DNA from: Alkaliphilus pronyensis
GTDB taxonomy: Bacteria; Bacillota; Clostridia; Peptostreptococcales; Natronincolaceae
NCBI RefSeq assembly: GCF_009017275.1
Contig: NZ_WBZC01000004.1
Span: forward strand, 25,664 to 89,663
Direction of reading: 5' to 3'
DNA: 64,000 nucleotides
Below, one piece after another: positions 52,555 through 62,351 of this stretch. Every line of letters starts with the position of its first letter. Position 1 is the stretch's first letter. The notes under the pieces are model-generated. The model had not been told where the DNA came from, did not search any database, and worked only from the letters and a program-made list of their open reading frames with translations. A program made the translations under genes and the position numbers.

Positions 52555-53240
52555 TCCTTCACCTCCTGAATTTTTTCTATTCTCTTAATACAATAGGTGT
52601 ATTTCTCTTTTGCTGTTTTAGAAGTCTTTCCTGTAAGCTGCTGACTAATTTCAGTTAAGGTTTTTAACTTATTATTTAAAAACTCCTCTGCAAGAATAGG
52701 TGGATTTTTTTCAATATAGAAGCCTATTTCATATTTTATTTCATCATCCACCATCTGATTTCCTTTTTTAGCCTTTAAAATTTCATAGATTTTATTATCT
52801 TCTTTAACTAAAATATCTTCAACTATAGTGTAGCCATTATTTACTAAGTATTGCCTTAAATCATACTGTGCCTGCATTGGTTGTAGAATTAGATTTTCTA
52901 TAGTTTTAGCAATTTTACTGGAGTCTTCTAATAGCTGACTAATAAGTAGCCCCCCCATGCCTGCAATAATTACCGTATCTACCTCATGGGGCTTTAGTAC
53001 CTGTAGACCACTACCTTGTCTAGTTTCTATATGTTTGTCTAAACCATAGCCTTTTATGTTGCTTCTAGCGTTTTCTAGTGGCTTTTTATTAACATCACTG
53101 GCAATAACTTTTTTAGCAATATTTTTTTCAATTAAGTAGGAGGGTATATAGCCATGATCTGTGCCAATATCTGCTACTATTGATCCCTTCGGAATAAGCT
53201 CTGTTATTTTTTTTAGCCTCGGGGTTAATTTTACCTTCAT
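52533..53240 (-). CDS. trmK: TrmK, tRNA (adenine-22-N1)-methyltransferase
   Basis: I start it at ATG 53238-53240, following AGAGGAGTAATAGT; the frame is open 18 codons further upstream without a ribosome site. The 235-aa product begins MKVKLTPRLKKITELIPKG. SAM-binding motif is VADIGTDHGYIPSYLI, then VIASDVNKKPLENA, and DTVIIAGMGGLLISQLLED plus LQPMQAQYDLRQYL of the TrmK/YqfN family. It methylates A22 in tRNA D-arm positions. C-terminal coiled coil present. Confidence 0.95.
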   Translation of the reverse strand: MKVKLTPRLKKITELIPKGSIVADIGTDHGYIPSYLIEKNIAKKVIASDVNKKPLENARSNIKGYGLDKHIETRQGSGLQVLKPHEVDTVIIAGMGGLLISQLLEDSSKIAKTIENLILQPMQAQYDLRQYLVNNGYTIVEDILVKEDNKIYEILKAKKGNQMVDDEIKYEIGFYIEKNPPILAEEFLNNKLKTLTEISQQLTGKTSKTAKEKYTYCIKRIEKIQEVKEWLKKQS

Positions 53241-53400
53241 ACTATTACTCCTCTCTAAACTAAATATTGTTAGTAATAAGACGCAAACCTTCAAAACCAG
53301 TGAATATTATTACCTAAATGATTAATAATATTTTTAATAGCTAATCCCATATATATCCCTTCATTTTGGGATTAATTCTTTAAAGCAGGGAGGTTTTATA

Positions 53401-53601
53401 ATGCCCCACACAAATAAAAAGAAAAAAAAGGTTGTGACTCCAGATGAAATGGTTGATTTGAAATGGGGAGGCCGCACTCAAGAGTGGGAGGAAGAAGCTG
53501 ATCAAATAATGCATGTTTTACAGGACCAAATAGATGAACAGGAGACTACCGAGGAAAAAAAGAAAAAAATAGAATACGGAAAGCAAAAACAATATTGGTA
53601 A
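53401..53601 (+). CDS. Small highly charged protein, 66 aa
   Basis: ATG follows GCAGGGAGGTTTTATA. The sequence MPHTNKKKKKVVTPDEMVD... continues with KWGGRTQEWEEEADQIMHVLQDQI and ends KQKQYW. It is soluble, very basic at the start, acidic in the middle. No family recognised. It is monocistronic and ends in a bidirectional terminator shared with sigA. Confidence 0.7.
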   Translation: MPHTNKKKKKVVTPDEMVDLKWGGRTQEWEEEADQIMHVLQDQIDEQETTEEKKKKIEYGKQKQYW

Positions 53602-53625
53602 TACTTTATTATAGGGTTGCAAAAC

Positions 53626-53652
53626 AATAGATTCGCAGAAGCGAATCTATTA
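53626..53652. terminator. Bidirectional terminator between the 66-aa gene and sigA
   Basis: Perfect 11-bp stem AATAGATTCGC/GCGAATCTATT with loop AGAA, seven bases from the sigA stop. Confidence 0.85.
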
Positions 53653-53657
53653 TTAAC

Positions 53658-54764
53658 TTACTCAAGATAATCCTTTAGTTTTTTACTTCTGCTGGGATGC
53701 CTTAGCTTCCTTAGTGCCTTAGCCTCTATTTGTCTTATACGTTCCCTTGTTACATCAAATTTCTTACCAACTTCCTCCAGTGTCCTTGCCCTTCCATCAT
53801 CTAAACCAAATCTAAGCCTTAACACTTTTTGCTCCCTTGGAGTTAATGTATCTAAAACTTCAACTAGCTGCTCCTTTAACAATGAAAAAGCTGCTGCTTC
53901 AGCTGGTGCAGGCACCTCATCATCTGGAATAAAATCACCTAAATGGCTATCCTCCTCTTCCCCTATTGGGGTTTCAAGAGAAACTGGCTCCTGTGCAATT
54001 TTTAGGATCTCCCTTACTTTATCTTCAGATAAATCCATTTCTTTAGCAATTTCTTCAGGCTTAGGTTCTCTTCCTAATTCCTGTAGCAATTGTCTTGAAA
54101 CTCTAATTAATTTATTAATTGTTTCAACCATATGAACGGGAATTCTAATTGTTCTTGCTTGATCTGCTATGGCTCTTGTGATGGCTTGACGTATCCACCA
54201 TGTAGCATAGGTGCTAAACTTGAATCCCTTCCTAAAATCAAATTTTTCTACAGCTTTAATTAAACCAAGGTTACCCTCCTGTATAAGGTCTAAGAACAGC
54301 ATTCCTCTACCGACATATCTTTTTGCAATACTCACCACAAGTCGAAGGTTTGCCTCCACAAGCTGTTTTTTTGCTTGCTCATCGCCAGCCTCCATCCTCT
54401 GGGCCAAATTAATCTCCATATCAGCAGAAAGCAAGGGTACTTTACCAATTTCCTTCAGATACATTCTTACAGGATCATCTATATTTATTCCCTTTAATAA
54501 TGTAACATCGTCCTCAATATTTTCTTCTACAGGAACTTCTGTTTCTATCTCTGCTTCATCGACGTCAATATCATCATCCTTATCTCCTACAATATCTATT
54601 CCAAGGGTGGATAGATGATCATAAACCTCATCAATCTGATCTTTATCTAAAGAAATATTCTCTAATGCATCCATAATTTCGTTATAGGTAACCATGCCTC
54701 GTTTCTTGCCTTTTTCTATTAACTGCTTAACTGACTCTTTTTTGCCTTCCTGTGGATTACTCAT
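53658..54764 (-). CDS. sigA: Primary sigma factor SigA (RpoD)
   Basis: 368 aa. Region 1.2 is [32 protein letters not shown]. Regions 2.1-2.4 contain [54 protein letters not shown]. Region 3 and region 4.2 follow ([30 protein letters not shown]). Region 1.1 is short and acidic, as in clostridia and bacilli. It directs RNA polymerase to -35/-10 promoters and is essential. It is 18 bp downstream of dnaG, the classical macromolecular-synthesis arrangement. Confidence 0.98.
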   Translation of the reverse strand: MSNPQEGKKESVKQLIEKGKKRGMVTYNEIMDALENISLDKDQIDEVYDHLSTLGIDIVGDKDDDIDVDEAEIETEVPVEENIEDDVTLLKGINIDDPVRMYLKEIGKVPLLSADMEINLAQRMEAGDEQAKKQLVEANLRLVVSIAKRYVGRGMLFLDLIQEGNLGLIKAVEKFDFRKGFKFSTYATWWIRQAITRAIADQARTIRIPVHMVETINKLIRVSRQLLQELGREPKPEEIAKEMDLSEDKVREILKIAQEPVSLETPIGEEEDSHLGDFIPDDEVPAPAEAAAFSLLKEQLVEVLDTLTPREQKVLRLRFGLDDGRARTLEEVGKKFDVTRERIRQIEAKALRKLRHPSRSKKLKDYLE

Positions 54765-54782
54765 AAATGTCCCCTCCTTTCC

Positions 54783-56603
54783 TTAAAGCTGTAGCTTTTG
54801 TATATCTGTATTTAACTTCATTATCTCCATACCAATTCTCAACAATTCCTTCTCAACCTCTTCCTTATTTAATTTTTTATCCTTCAGCAGATTATTTTGC
54901 TGTTGTTGTAATTCTTTAATCTGATATAATAGCCTATACTTTTTTAAATTAACAACATACTTTTCTAAGGCCTTTTCAATATCAATATGCTCTATATTTG
55001 TTAACCATATATCTTTTAATATTTCCTGAAGTTGAGGAAGCTTGTCCATTAATGTATCTACTCCATCAATTACTTCATAATTTGCTAGTAAGTATTCAAA
55101 TATCCACTGATACTCAGTTGTAGAAAATTCCTCTATATTAATCTTCTCGTTAAACAATGGTATAAGTTCTTTTTTTGTCAGCATAGCCTTAATCAATTGC
55201 TTTTCTGCAATAATATGCCCCTTCTGCTCTACTGGAGTTATTGCTTCTATATACTTATTATCTCTTTTGCTTATAGAAGTATACTTTTGATTCTTGTTAA
55301 AGGCTTTATATGGCTTTTTCCCATATATTTCAAGGTAAATAGACTCCTTTGATACCCCTGCTTCCTTTTCTACTTTTTGGATATAAACCTCCCTTTCAAC
55401 AGGACTCTTAATACCCTTAATTATTGATGCTAACTCCTTAACATATTTTATTTTACCTTCTGAGGTTGATGGATCATAGCTTTTTTTAGCAAGGTATAAT
55501 CTATAGTCTATTAGACCAATTGCTTTTTCAATTTGTTCCTTAAACTCAAATTTACCATTTATATTAATAAAGTCATCTGGATCTATATTATTGGGAAGTA
55601 TTGAAACTTTTGGTGTTAAGCCTACTTCCTTTAAAATATCTAGGCTTCTAATAGTAGCATTTACTCCTGCTTCATCTCCATCAAAGGATGTTATAACCTC
55701 TTGACAATACTTTTTTAGTAATAAAGCATGTCCCTTTGTTAGAGAGGTGCCAAGAGTTGCCACACAGTTCTTAAATCCATGCTGATTTAGGGCAATAACG
55801 TCCATATAGCCTTCCACAATTATAATTTTACCTTCATCTATGTTCTTTCTTGCAATATTTAATCCATATAATGTATTGCTTTTATTAAAAATTGGAGTCT
55901 CGGGTGAATTTAAATACTTAGGTAAGCCCTCATCTGTCACCCTACCTCCAAAGCCTATTACATTTCCCCTTGTATCGAAAATTGGAAACATTATTCGGTT
56001 ACGAAATCGATCATAATAGCCGGAATTATCTTTTCTTGGTACTATGAGTCCAGCCTCATATATTATTTTTTCTTCATAACCAAGCTTCAATAGGTAATTC
56101 AATAAACTATCCCAATTATTTAAAGAATACCCTAATCCAAAGCCTTTAATGATATTGCTTTTTAAACCCCTTTGTTTTAGATAGTCAAGAGCAGATAATC
56201 CATTTTTATAAAGGTTTAAATAAAAAAACTTAGCTGCTGCCTTATTTACTTCATATAGCTGTGCTTTTTTTTGTAATTGTACTTTATCTTCCTTAGATAT
56301 ACTTAGCTTATCTATGGGTATATTGGCCTTATTTGCCAACACTTTAACTGCATCTATAAAATCTAAATTTTCTATTTTCATTATAAAGTGAATAACATCT
56401 CCTCCAACTCCACAGCCAAAGCATTTATATATTTGCTTTTCAGAGTTTATAATAAATGAAGGAGTCTTTTCTCTATGAAAGGGGCAAAGTGCTTTATGAC
56501 TACTACCCATAGTTTTAACGGTTATATAATTAGAAATAACATCAACTATATCATTTCTATCCTTTACCTCTTCAATTATTTCTTCAGGAAATAAACTTCC
56601 CAT
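54783..56603 (-). CDS. dnaG: DNA primase DnaG
   Basis: I prefer ATG 56601-56603 with AGGTGG five bases upstream; a GTG nine bases earlier lies inside that site. The 606-aa product has the CHC2 zinc finger (CPFHREKTPSF...YKCFGCGVGGDVIHF), the DNA-binding core and a TOPRIM domain with EGYMDVIAL and SFDGDEAG. A C-terminal helicase-binding domain of about 170 residues follows. It makes RNA primers for replication. Usual length and place before sigA. Confidence 0.97.
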   Translation of the reverse strand: MGSLFPEEIIEEVKDRNDIVDVISNYITVKTMGSSHKALCPFHREKTPSFIINSEKQIYKCFGCGVGGDVIHFIMKIENLDFIDAVKVLANKANIPIDKLSISKEDKVQLQKKAQLYEVNKAAAKFFYLNLYKNGLSALDYLKQRGLKSNIIKGFGLGYSLNNWDSLLNYLLKLGYEEKIIYEAGLIVPRKDNSGYYDRFRNRIMFPIFDTRGNVIGFGGRVTDEGLPKYLNSPETPIFNKSNTLYGLNIARKNIDEGKIIIVEGYMDVIALNQHGFKNCVATLGTSLTKGHALLLKKYCQEVITSFDGDEAGVNATIRSLDILKEVGLTPKVSILPNNIDPDDFININGKFEFKEQIEKAIGLIDYRLYLAKKSYDPSTSEGKIKYVKELASIIKGIKSPVEREVYIQKVEKEAGVSKESIYLEIYGKKPYKAFNKNQKYTSISKRDNKYIEAITPVEQKGHIIAEKQLIKAMLTKKELIPLFNEKINIEEFSTTEYQWIFEYLLANYEVIDGVDTLMDKLPQLQEILKDIWLTNIEHIDIEKALEKYVVNLKKYRLLYQIKELQQQQNNLLKDKKLNKEEVEKELLRIGMEIMKLNTDIQKLQL

Positions 56604-56672
56604 AAATACCACCTAATTATTTAGTTACTTTCTTTATATATAAATTCTGCTTTAATTTGCAAAGTCCTTCTA

Positions 56673-57125
56673 TTAACCATCGATTTGGTTAAATTTTCGA
56701 ATTAAATTCTCAAAGGAATCTTTAAAGCTTACGTCATCAGAGCTTTTTCTTTTTGGGGGTCCCTTTATACGTCCACCAGAAGCAAGTATTTTTTGCTTAT
56801 AGTGTCTATTCTCTAGTATAATATCAATATTAGTGTTTGTGTATATTTGTCCCCATGGATTTATAGCATAACAGCCCTTTCCTAGCACTAAGGCTGCTAA
56901 TCCAGTGTCGGAGGTAACAATTATGTCTCCCTTATTTGCGCTATTAACAATAGCCATATCAGCAGCTTGAGCTACCCTATCAACAATAATCCTTTTAACA
57001 TCACAGTCTGCTTCTGATATATGGCTTATACTATGTATGAAAATTAAATCCACCTTATATTTATTGCAGATGCTCTTAATAATCCTTTTAACGGGACAAG
57101 CATCAGCATCAACAATTACCTTCAT
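56673..57125 (-). CDS. YaiI/YqxD family protein (UPF0178)
   Basis: Starts at ATG 57123-57125 after AAGAAGGG (an in-frame ATG lies eight codons upstream). The 150-aa product begins MKVIVDADACPVKRIIKSIC and has DRVAQAADMAIVNSANKGDIIVTSDTGLAALVLGKGCYAINPWG, the UPF0178 pattern with a PIN-like fold. Function unknown; often found beside dnaG and dgt in Firmicutes, as here. Confidence 0.92.
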   Translation of the reverse strand: MKVIVDADACPVKRIIKSICNKYKVDLIFIHSISHISEADCDVKRIIVDRVAQAADMAIVNSANKGDIIVTSDTGLAALVLGKGCYAINPWGQIYTNTNIDIILENRHYKQKILASGGRIKGPPKRKSSDDVSFKDSFENLIRKFNQIDG

Positions 57126-57233
57126 ATTTTTTCCCTTCTTTAATGACATGGTGAAGTTTATTCGACATAAAACTTCTTATATCCTCCCCATAGACTAAAA
57201 AAAATAAATTCTGAATATTTATTATTTAATTAA

Positions 57234-58247
57234 TCAACCAGGTGATGGTACAAAAATCTGCTGAAATAGCTTTATTGCATAGGAATCAGTTGAACCTGCA
57301 ATACAGTCTGTAATAGCTCTTTCTAAAGAATCCTTCTGTAGTCTTTGATAGTATTCTACAGGCATTCTATCTGGGTTCTCCTTAAAATAATTAAAAAGGG
57401 TTTTTACTATAAAGGTTGCTTTTTCCTTTTCCTTTAAGCAAATATCACCATTATACACGCTTTTAAACATAAACTCCCTAAGCTGTTTAGTTATATCAGT
57501 AATTCTATTACTCTGATATATTTTAACTTCATTGCCTGCCTTTAGTTGCTTTGATGTTTCTTCAATAACATCCATTACAAAGGTGTTAATTCTTTTACTA
57601 TGGGTATCACCCAACACTTCAATAAAGCTATTTGGTATATTCTCTTTTTGTAAAATACCAGCACTTATACTATCTTGAATATCATGACATAGGTAAGTTA
57701 TAGTGTCTATTAGTTTAACCAGTTTACCCTCTAGGGTAATTGGTAGTTTCTCTCCTGTATGATTTAAAATCCCGTCCCTTACTTCATAGGTAAGATTTAG
57801 ACCTTTACCATCAGACTCCAACTCGTCTACTATCCTTAAGCTTTGGTGGTTATGCTTAAAATCTCCAGTAATTTTATGCAACACCTCTTCTCCACTATGA
57901 CCAAAGCAGGTGTGTCCTAAATCGTGTCCCAAAGCAATGGCTTCAACCAAATCTTCATTAATTTTTAATGCTCTTGCAATTGTTCTGGCTATTTGACTGG
58001 TTTCAAGGGTATGACTTAACCTTGTACGGAAAAAATCATCCTTCACTATAAAAACCTGTGTTTTTTCCTTAAGGGCACGAAAGGATTTAGAATGTATTAT
58101 ACGATCTCTATCTCTCTGATAAGCTGTTCTAACATCACATTCTATTTCCTCCCTTAATCTGCCTCTACTATTTTGACTTAACTGAGCAAAGGGTGATAGA
58201 TATTTTTCTTCAAGCTCTTCTGTCATCCTTCTAAAATTTACACTCAT
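57234..58247 (-). CDS. dgt: Deoxyguanosinetriphosphate triphosphohydrolase-like HD protein
   Basis: 337 aa. The N-terminus carries YQRDRDRIIHSKSFRALKEKTQVFI and RTRLSHTLETSQIARTIARAL. The HD metal motif is ALGHDLGHTCFGHSGEEVL. It hydrolyses dGTP or other dNTPs to nucleoside and triphosphate, controlling nucleotide pools. This is the Firmicute form that precedes dnaG. Substrate preference is not certain. Confidence 0.95.
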   Translation of the reverse strand: MSVNFRRMTEELEEKYLSPFAQLSQNSRGRLREEIECDVRTAYQRDRDRIIHSKSFRALKEKTQVFIVKDDFFRTRLSHTLETSQIARTIARALKINEDLVEAIALGHDLGHTCFGHSGEEVLHKITGDFKHNHQSLRIVDELESDGKGLNLTYEVRDGILNHTGEKLPITLEGKLVKLIDTITYLCHDIQDSISAGILQKENIPNSFIEVLGDTHSKRINTFVMDVIEETSKQLKAGNEVKIYQSNRITDITKQLREFMFKSVYNGDICLKEKEKATFIVKTLFNYFKENPDRMPVEYYQRLQKDSLERAITDCIAGSTDSYAIKLFQQIFVPSPG

Positions 58248-58508
58248 AATTATTCAACCTTTCATATACAGCGTTATATAATATATACGCTTTTAAAGCT
58301 TAAAATCCTTTTCATTAGACCGAACATTTTTTCTCCATTTAATACTGTTTACAATTGTCAGAATTTTATACACTGCTACAGCTGTTCAAAATATTAGGTT
58401 TGCCACAATGTTAACATTACGTTATATAAATCATAAAATAAAGTGTATAGTAATAGATTAGCAAAGCTTATCTCAACGGAGCTACAAAATATTGCGGGAG
58501 GTTATAAA

Positions 58509-59984
58509 GTGAAAATACTTGCATTAATGTCTTTAGATGTTTTTCGTAATTCACTGGGTATGGCCCTAAAGGAGCTAGGACATGATGTCTTATTTTTAGG
58601 GGAGTTTGACTTAAAGCTTTTAGAAAATACAATAACACAATTTAGTCCTGATTTAGTAATGGATATGGGGTGGGATGTATGGCATTATAAAGCTTCACAA
58701 AATAGCACTTTAGAATCTATTGGAAGTATTTTTAAAAAGCATGATTTATTCCATGTATACTTTGCAGAGGAGGATTGGCTCCACTTTGAAAGGTGGTCAA
58801 AGAGATATTGTAATGCCTTGAAGCCCTCCTTCGTCCTTACAAGAAGTCACCAATGTATTCCTTTGTATGAAGAGATGGGTATTTAATCTAGTTATTTTGA
58901 CGTTGGTAGTAACTCATCCTTCCATAAAAGCCTACCTATTAATTCTAAATATGCTTGTGATGTGGCAGTTGTAGCTAATGGAAACTTTTTTCTTGGAGAA
59001 ATTCGGTACAAAAGTATTTATGATCTAGTAATACCTTTATTTAATCAAAGCTATGATTTTAAGATATGGGGACGAGACTGGGAAAACATAGACCAGTTTT
59101 ATACCGTAAATAAGCCTAGCCCCCATATACTACAGGGTATGGTACCCTTTTCTGATACACCAAGCTGCTATAGCTCTGCAAAAATTTGTATAAGTGTGCA
59201 AACCTGTAACCAGCAGCTGAGTAATAGAACCTATGATATTTTGTCCTGTGGTGGTTTTTTGTTGACCTCTGATACACAGGCAGCCCGACAAAAGCTACAG
59301 CCTGGTGTTAACTGTGTAGTATCTAAATCACCGGCAGAAACCCTACATTTGGTGGAGTATTATTTGAAGCATCAGGAGGAAAGAATAAAAATTGCCAAAA
59401 AGGGAGAAGGCTTAGCTAGGGAAAAGTTTGCATATCAGCATACATTGCAGGAGATATGGCCAGAAATTCAGTATCAGTATAAAAAACATATGACTAGAAC
59501 AGTTAATATTAATTCTAATAATTTACTAACAAATGGAGATTTTAGAATAGATCCCAATGCCACATGGACATTGTATAACTCCTTCATTAATAAATCTTAT
59601 TGCCATAATGGCTCTTATTCTGTTGAATTTTTAGGTGGTGAAAATAACTCATATATTCAACAGTCTGTGGCGGTTACTCCTTTAAAAAGCTATTTAATTA
59701 GAGGTGCCTTTGCTAAATTGGGTAGTGGGGAAGGTGCCCCAGTGAATATTTTAGTCCAGTTTTATTCTAAAGAAAGTAAATTACTGAAAATTGGTCTATA
59801 TGCTTCATTGTTTGCCTCTGATTTAGAGGATGTTAGGGAGGGTAAATGGTTTCCATACTGGGGATATACAATTGAAGCACCTGAAAATTCTTCATATGCA
59901 TTAATCATCATCAATAAAATAAGTAGTAAAAACAGTGTTCCTGTTCTGGGCTCAAACTTTGCCTTTAAGGAGGCTGAGCTTTAA
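58509..59984 (+). pseudogene. CgeB/YkvP-like glycosyltransferase with a C-terminal carbohydrate-binding-like domain, broken by an in-frame TAA
   Basis: The best start is GTG 58509 with GGGAGG upstream. The frame reads MKILALMSLDVFRNSLGMALKELGHDV (GT-B N-terminal lobe) to EEMGI and TAA at 58884-58886. It continues in the same frame (SSYFDVGSNSSFHKSLPINSKYACDVAVVANGN...) to 59984. The second part has the CgeB C-terminal signature NRTYDILSCGGFLLTSDT and EHLxxA-like helices. Residues after about 340 (NLLTNGDFRIDPNATWTLYN...) resemble a carbohydrate-binding module with a jelly-roll outline. CgeB proteins glycosylate the outermost spore layer. A single nonsense codon separates two otherwise intact halves, so it is a young pseudogene or a sequence error. 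Confidence 0.8.
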
Positions 59985-60021
59985 TTAAGCCAGTATAAGT
60001 GGGTGTTCAGAATATTTTGTT

Positions 60022-60121
60022 GAAACGCAGGGACGGTTCTTTTGTTTCGTTGCACCAAGAACCGTATGAAACGCAGGGACGGTTCTTTTGTTTCGTTGCA
60101 CCAAAAACCGTCCCTGCGTTT
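60022..60121. repeat. REP-like repeat cluster with two direct copies and one inverted copy
   Basis: GAAACGCAGGGACGGTTCTT starts at 60022 and again at 60068; an inverted copy ends near 60121. The second and third form a hairpin with a perfect 17-bp stem. The family recurs at 61066, 61229, 63389 and 63950. Similar GGGACGGTTCT repeats in clostridia are associated with IS200-like Y1 transposases (TnpA-REP); no such gene is in this window. Confidence 0.9.
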
Positions 60122-60148
60122 CTGTACCTCCATCCACATAATTTTGTG

Positions 60149-61030
60149 TTAATTATTTTTTACTTCATAGCTATATTTAACAAAATCCTCTTCATGCCAC
60201 GGTAGGTAAAAGGAAGTAGTAACTATATCAACATTGTTGCTTTGAATATATTGTGTAGATTTTATGTTTGACATTATTTTGTTATACAAAGAGTCACTTA
60301 AGTTATTTAAACTATCTAAAACTTCCTTTTGATTATCTACATCACATATATCGTAAATGGCAATCTCTATATATAGTTCTTTTTCTTTGTCTATAATCCC
60401 AAATCTTTTTAAGGAAAAATCTTCATATGAATTGGCAAAATTGTATGCTATTGTTTGAGTTTCTAATTCCTCATTAGTTTGCTCAATAGTTGAAAGGGGC
60501 TCTATTAATTTACTTCCAGTAACATATCCAAACTTTGCCATGTTCTTATGATCTATAAATCTGATATTAAATGTATTTATTTTTAGGAAACCATAAGTAT
60601 CATTATTAATACATATATCAACAATTTCCTCCTTCATTTTAGAGGCTATGCCTTCTGCTTCTTCCCTAGTCATATTATTTGTATTAATTGATAATTCCAA
60701 GCTTATAAATATATTATTAAACAATTTTTTGTTTTGATGTTGGTCCATCAATAAGTTGTCTTTATGAATACTTAAACTATTTATATCTATTAGCTCTTTA
60801 CTATTGGCATAGTTCTCTATTTTTATTGTAAAATAATTAACTACATCCTCTATAGGTATATGATTTGTTTTATCTATTATAATCGCTCTTTCTGATTCTG
60901 TTAAGCTTTGATATTCTTTGAAGCTAGGCAGACCAATGGAGTTATACTTTTCCTTTGTGTCCCCCATACAGCCTGTAATAATAAAACAAGTAATTATTAT
61001 GCCTAATATAAAAATAGCTTTATTTTTCAT
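60149..61030 (-). CDS. Hypothetical lipoprotein, 293 aa
   Basis: Start ATG 61028-61030 after GAGGAGTGACCACT. The signal MKNKAIFILGIIITCFIITGC ends in a lipobox (Cys21). The body is rich in Asn/Ile with two similar-looking halves (INSLSIHKDNLLMDQHQN; IDKEKELYIEIAIYDI). I do not recognise it. It lies between two REP clusters, which suggests recent rearrangement around it. Confidence 0.7.
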   Translation of the reverse strand: MKNKAIFILGIIITCFIITGCMGDTKEKYNSIGLPSFKEYQSLTESERAIIIDKTNHIPIEDVVNYFTIKIENYANSKELIDINSLSIHKDNLLMDQHQNKKLFNNIFISLELSINTNNMTREEAEGIASKMKEEIVDICINNDTYGFLKINTFNIRFIDHKNMAKFGYVTGSKLIEPLSTIEQTNEELETQTIAYNFANSYEDFSLKRFGIIDKEKELYIEIAIYDICDVDNQKEVLDSLNNLSDSLYNKIMSNIKSTQYIQSNNVDIVTTSFYLPWHEEDFVKYSYEVKNN

Positions 61031-61065
61031 AGTGGTCACTCCTCTTCCTTTTTACAGAAACGAGA

Positions 61066-61260
61066 AACGCAGGGACGGTTCTTTTGTTTCGTTACGCTCT
61101 CTTATCCAAACTTGCCTATTTGCACTCTAGAGCATTACATGATAAAGACAAGTTAAGCACTTTTTTATTGTTTACCTTAGCTTATGGTACCACTCTTCTT
61201 TACTTTGGTTTATTATATCATATGTAGTAAAACGAAACAAAAGAACCGTCCCTGCGTTTC
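61066..61260. mobile_element. 195-bp MITE-like unit with about 30-bp terminal inverted repeats of the REP family
   Basis: The ends are GAAACGCAGGGACGGTTCTT + TTGTTTCGTT (61066-61095) and its exact inverse (about 61231-61260). The 135-bp interior has no ORF. It lies just upstream of the lipoprotein gene and may hold its promoter. Confidence 0.8.
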
Positions 61261-61274
61261 CGTCAAAATCCTAA

Positions 61275-61491
61275 CTACACCTTTTCAGAGTCAATAGTGA
61301 GTAGTTCACCAACAATACTAATGGTAATTTTTTCACTATCACTTAGAATATACTCGTTGATATTTCTACGTTTTTCAATATGTGTTGGAATAATTTCATG
61401 ATAAATATCGTCAATTAAGACATAGGTGTAATAAAGCCTTTTAAATCACCAATTTCTTTGGTAGAATATTTCTTAGTGAGCTCCAGCATAT
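61275..61491 (-). pseudogene. Decayed transposase N-terminus (IS982-like)
   Basis: ATG 61489-61491 after GGAGGATAAC gives MLELTKKYSTKEIGDLKGFI; one frame change later the sequence goes YVLIDDIYHEIIPTHIEKRR and LSDSEKITISIVGELLTIDS to a stop at 61275. The second part matches the start of IS982-type or similar DDE transposases as I remember them. The catalytic domain is missing. Frameshifted and truncated. Confidence 0.5.
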
Positions 61492-61606
61492 GTTATCCTC
61501 CTATCTTGATTTCGTCGTGGTTATCAATGACCTTATATGTTAGGATAGTTGTCGTATAGAAAAAAATGTATAATGAAAATACGACAATAATCTAAGGAGA
61601 ATTGAT

Positions 61607-61941
61607 ATGACTAAAAATAAGAATAATCACTACACCAAAGAGTTTAAAGAGTCGATTCTACAGAGAATAGAATCCTCCAATGTATCAATACAGAGCATAG
61701 CTGAAGAAATCGGTATTCCTAGAACCACCATATACCAATATGTTAATTCTAAAGTTAAGAAGGAAAAACAACATGTTACTGCAACTACCAGTAAACATCC
61801 TAGCAAGTGGACCTCAGAAGATAAATTCGTATAGTACTTGAAACTTGCACCCATACAGAGGAAGAATTAGCAGCTTATTGTAAACGTAAGGGGATCTATA
61901 TAGATGATGTTAAAGACTCGCTGGGGTTCTTCTATTTGTAA
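61607..61941 (+). pseudogene. Decayed IS3-family transposase orfA
   Basis: Begins MTKNKNNHYTKEFKESILQRI with a helix-turn-helix (VSIQSIAEEIGIPRTTIYQYV), a spacer, then SKWTSEDKF. After a frame change at about 61828 it reads IVLETCTHTEEELAAYCKRKGIYIDDVKDS, the usual continuation of IS3-type orfA proteins, to a TAA at 61939. The DDE part (orfB) is absent. A -10-like TATAAT (61568-61573 region) and AAGGAG ribosome site precede it. Confidence 0.7.
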
Positions 61942-62351
61942 ATTTTTACTAGTACAACAGGTAAGTTAGTATATACACCAGTTTACAAGTTTAATTAAAC
62001 TACTTGATCTTCATCAAGGAAGCCCTGAACTGTTTCTTTAATTGTATAACATTTTTAGCACTTTTGAAGCTAGATACGAAACAATGAAATATTAATTCTT
62101 TATACTTTGTTAACCTACAGCCCTTTTCTCTAGTTGAGGATTTTTAATTAATAAGCAGCATATTTTTCTCTATGCATGGAAGCACACAAGCAAAAATATA
62201 GGCAATAGCTACTAGATTGAAATAGAGGACCCTTCAGCAATGCAGAAACAAAAAGCAATGACCGTTAAAATGGTGATAATATATAGTAAAGTCCAAGAAT
62301 TTTATTGTGCTCACAAACATTATAGAATTGAAATAACAAGGAGGAATATCT
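61942..62351. other. Gene-free accessory spacer
   Basis: 410 bp between the transposase relic and the next gene. I see no convincing ORF, repeat or RNA gene. The end contains AAGGAGGAATATCT, the ribosome site of the next gene. Confidence 0.5.

Noticed and set aside
48307..59984. In-frame TAA codons as a sign of a changed genetic code
   Set aside because: TAA ends many clearly intact genes here (for example trpless housekeeping genes such as murA and ychF), so two internal TAAs are lesions or errors.
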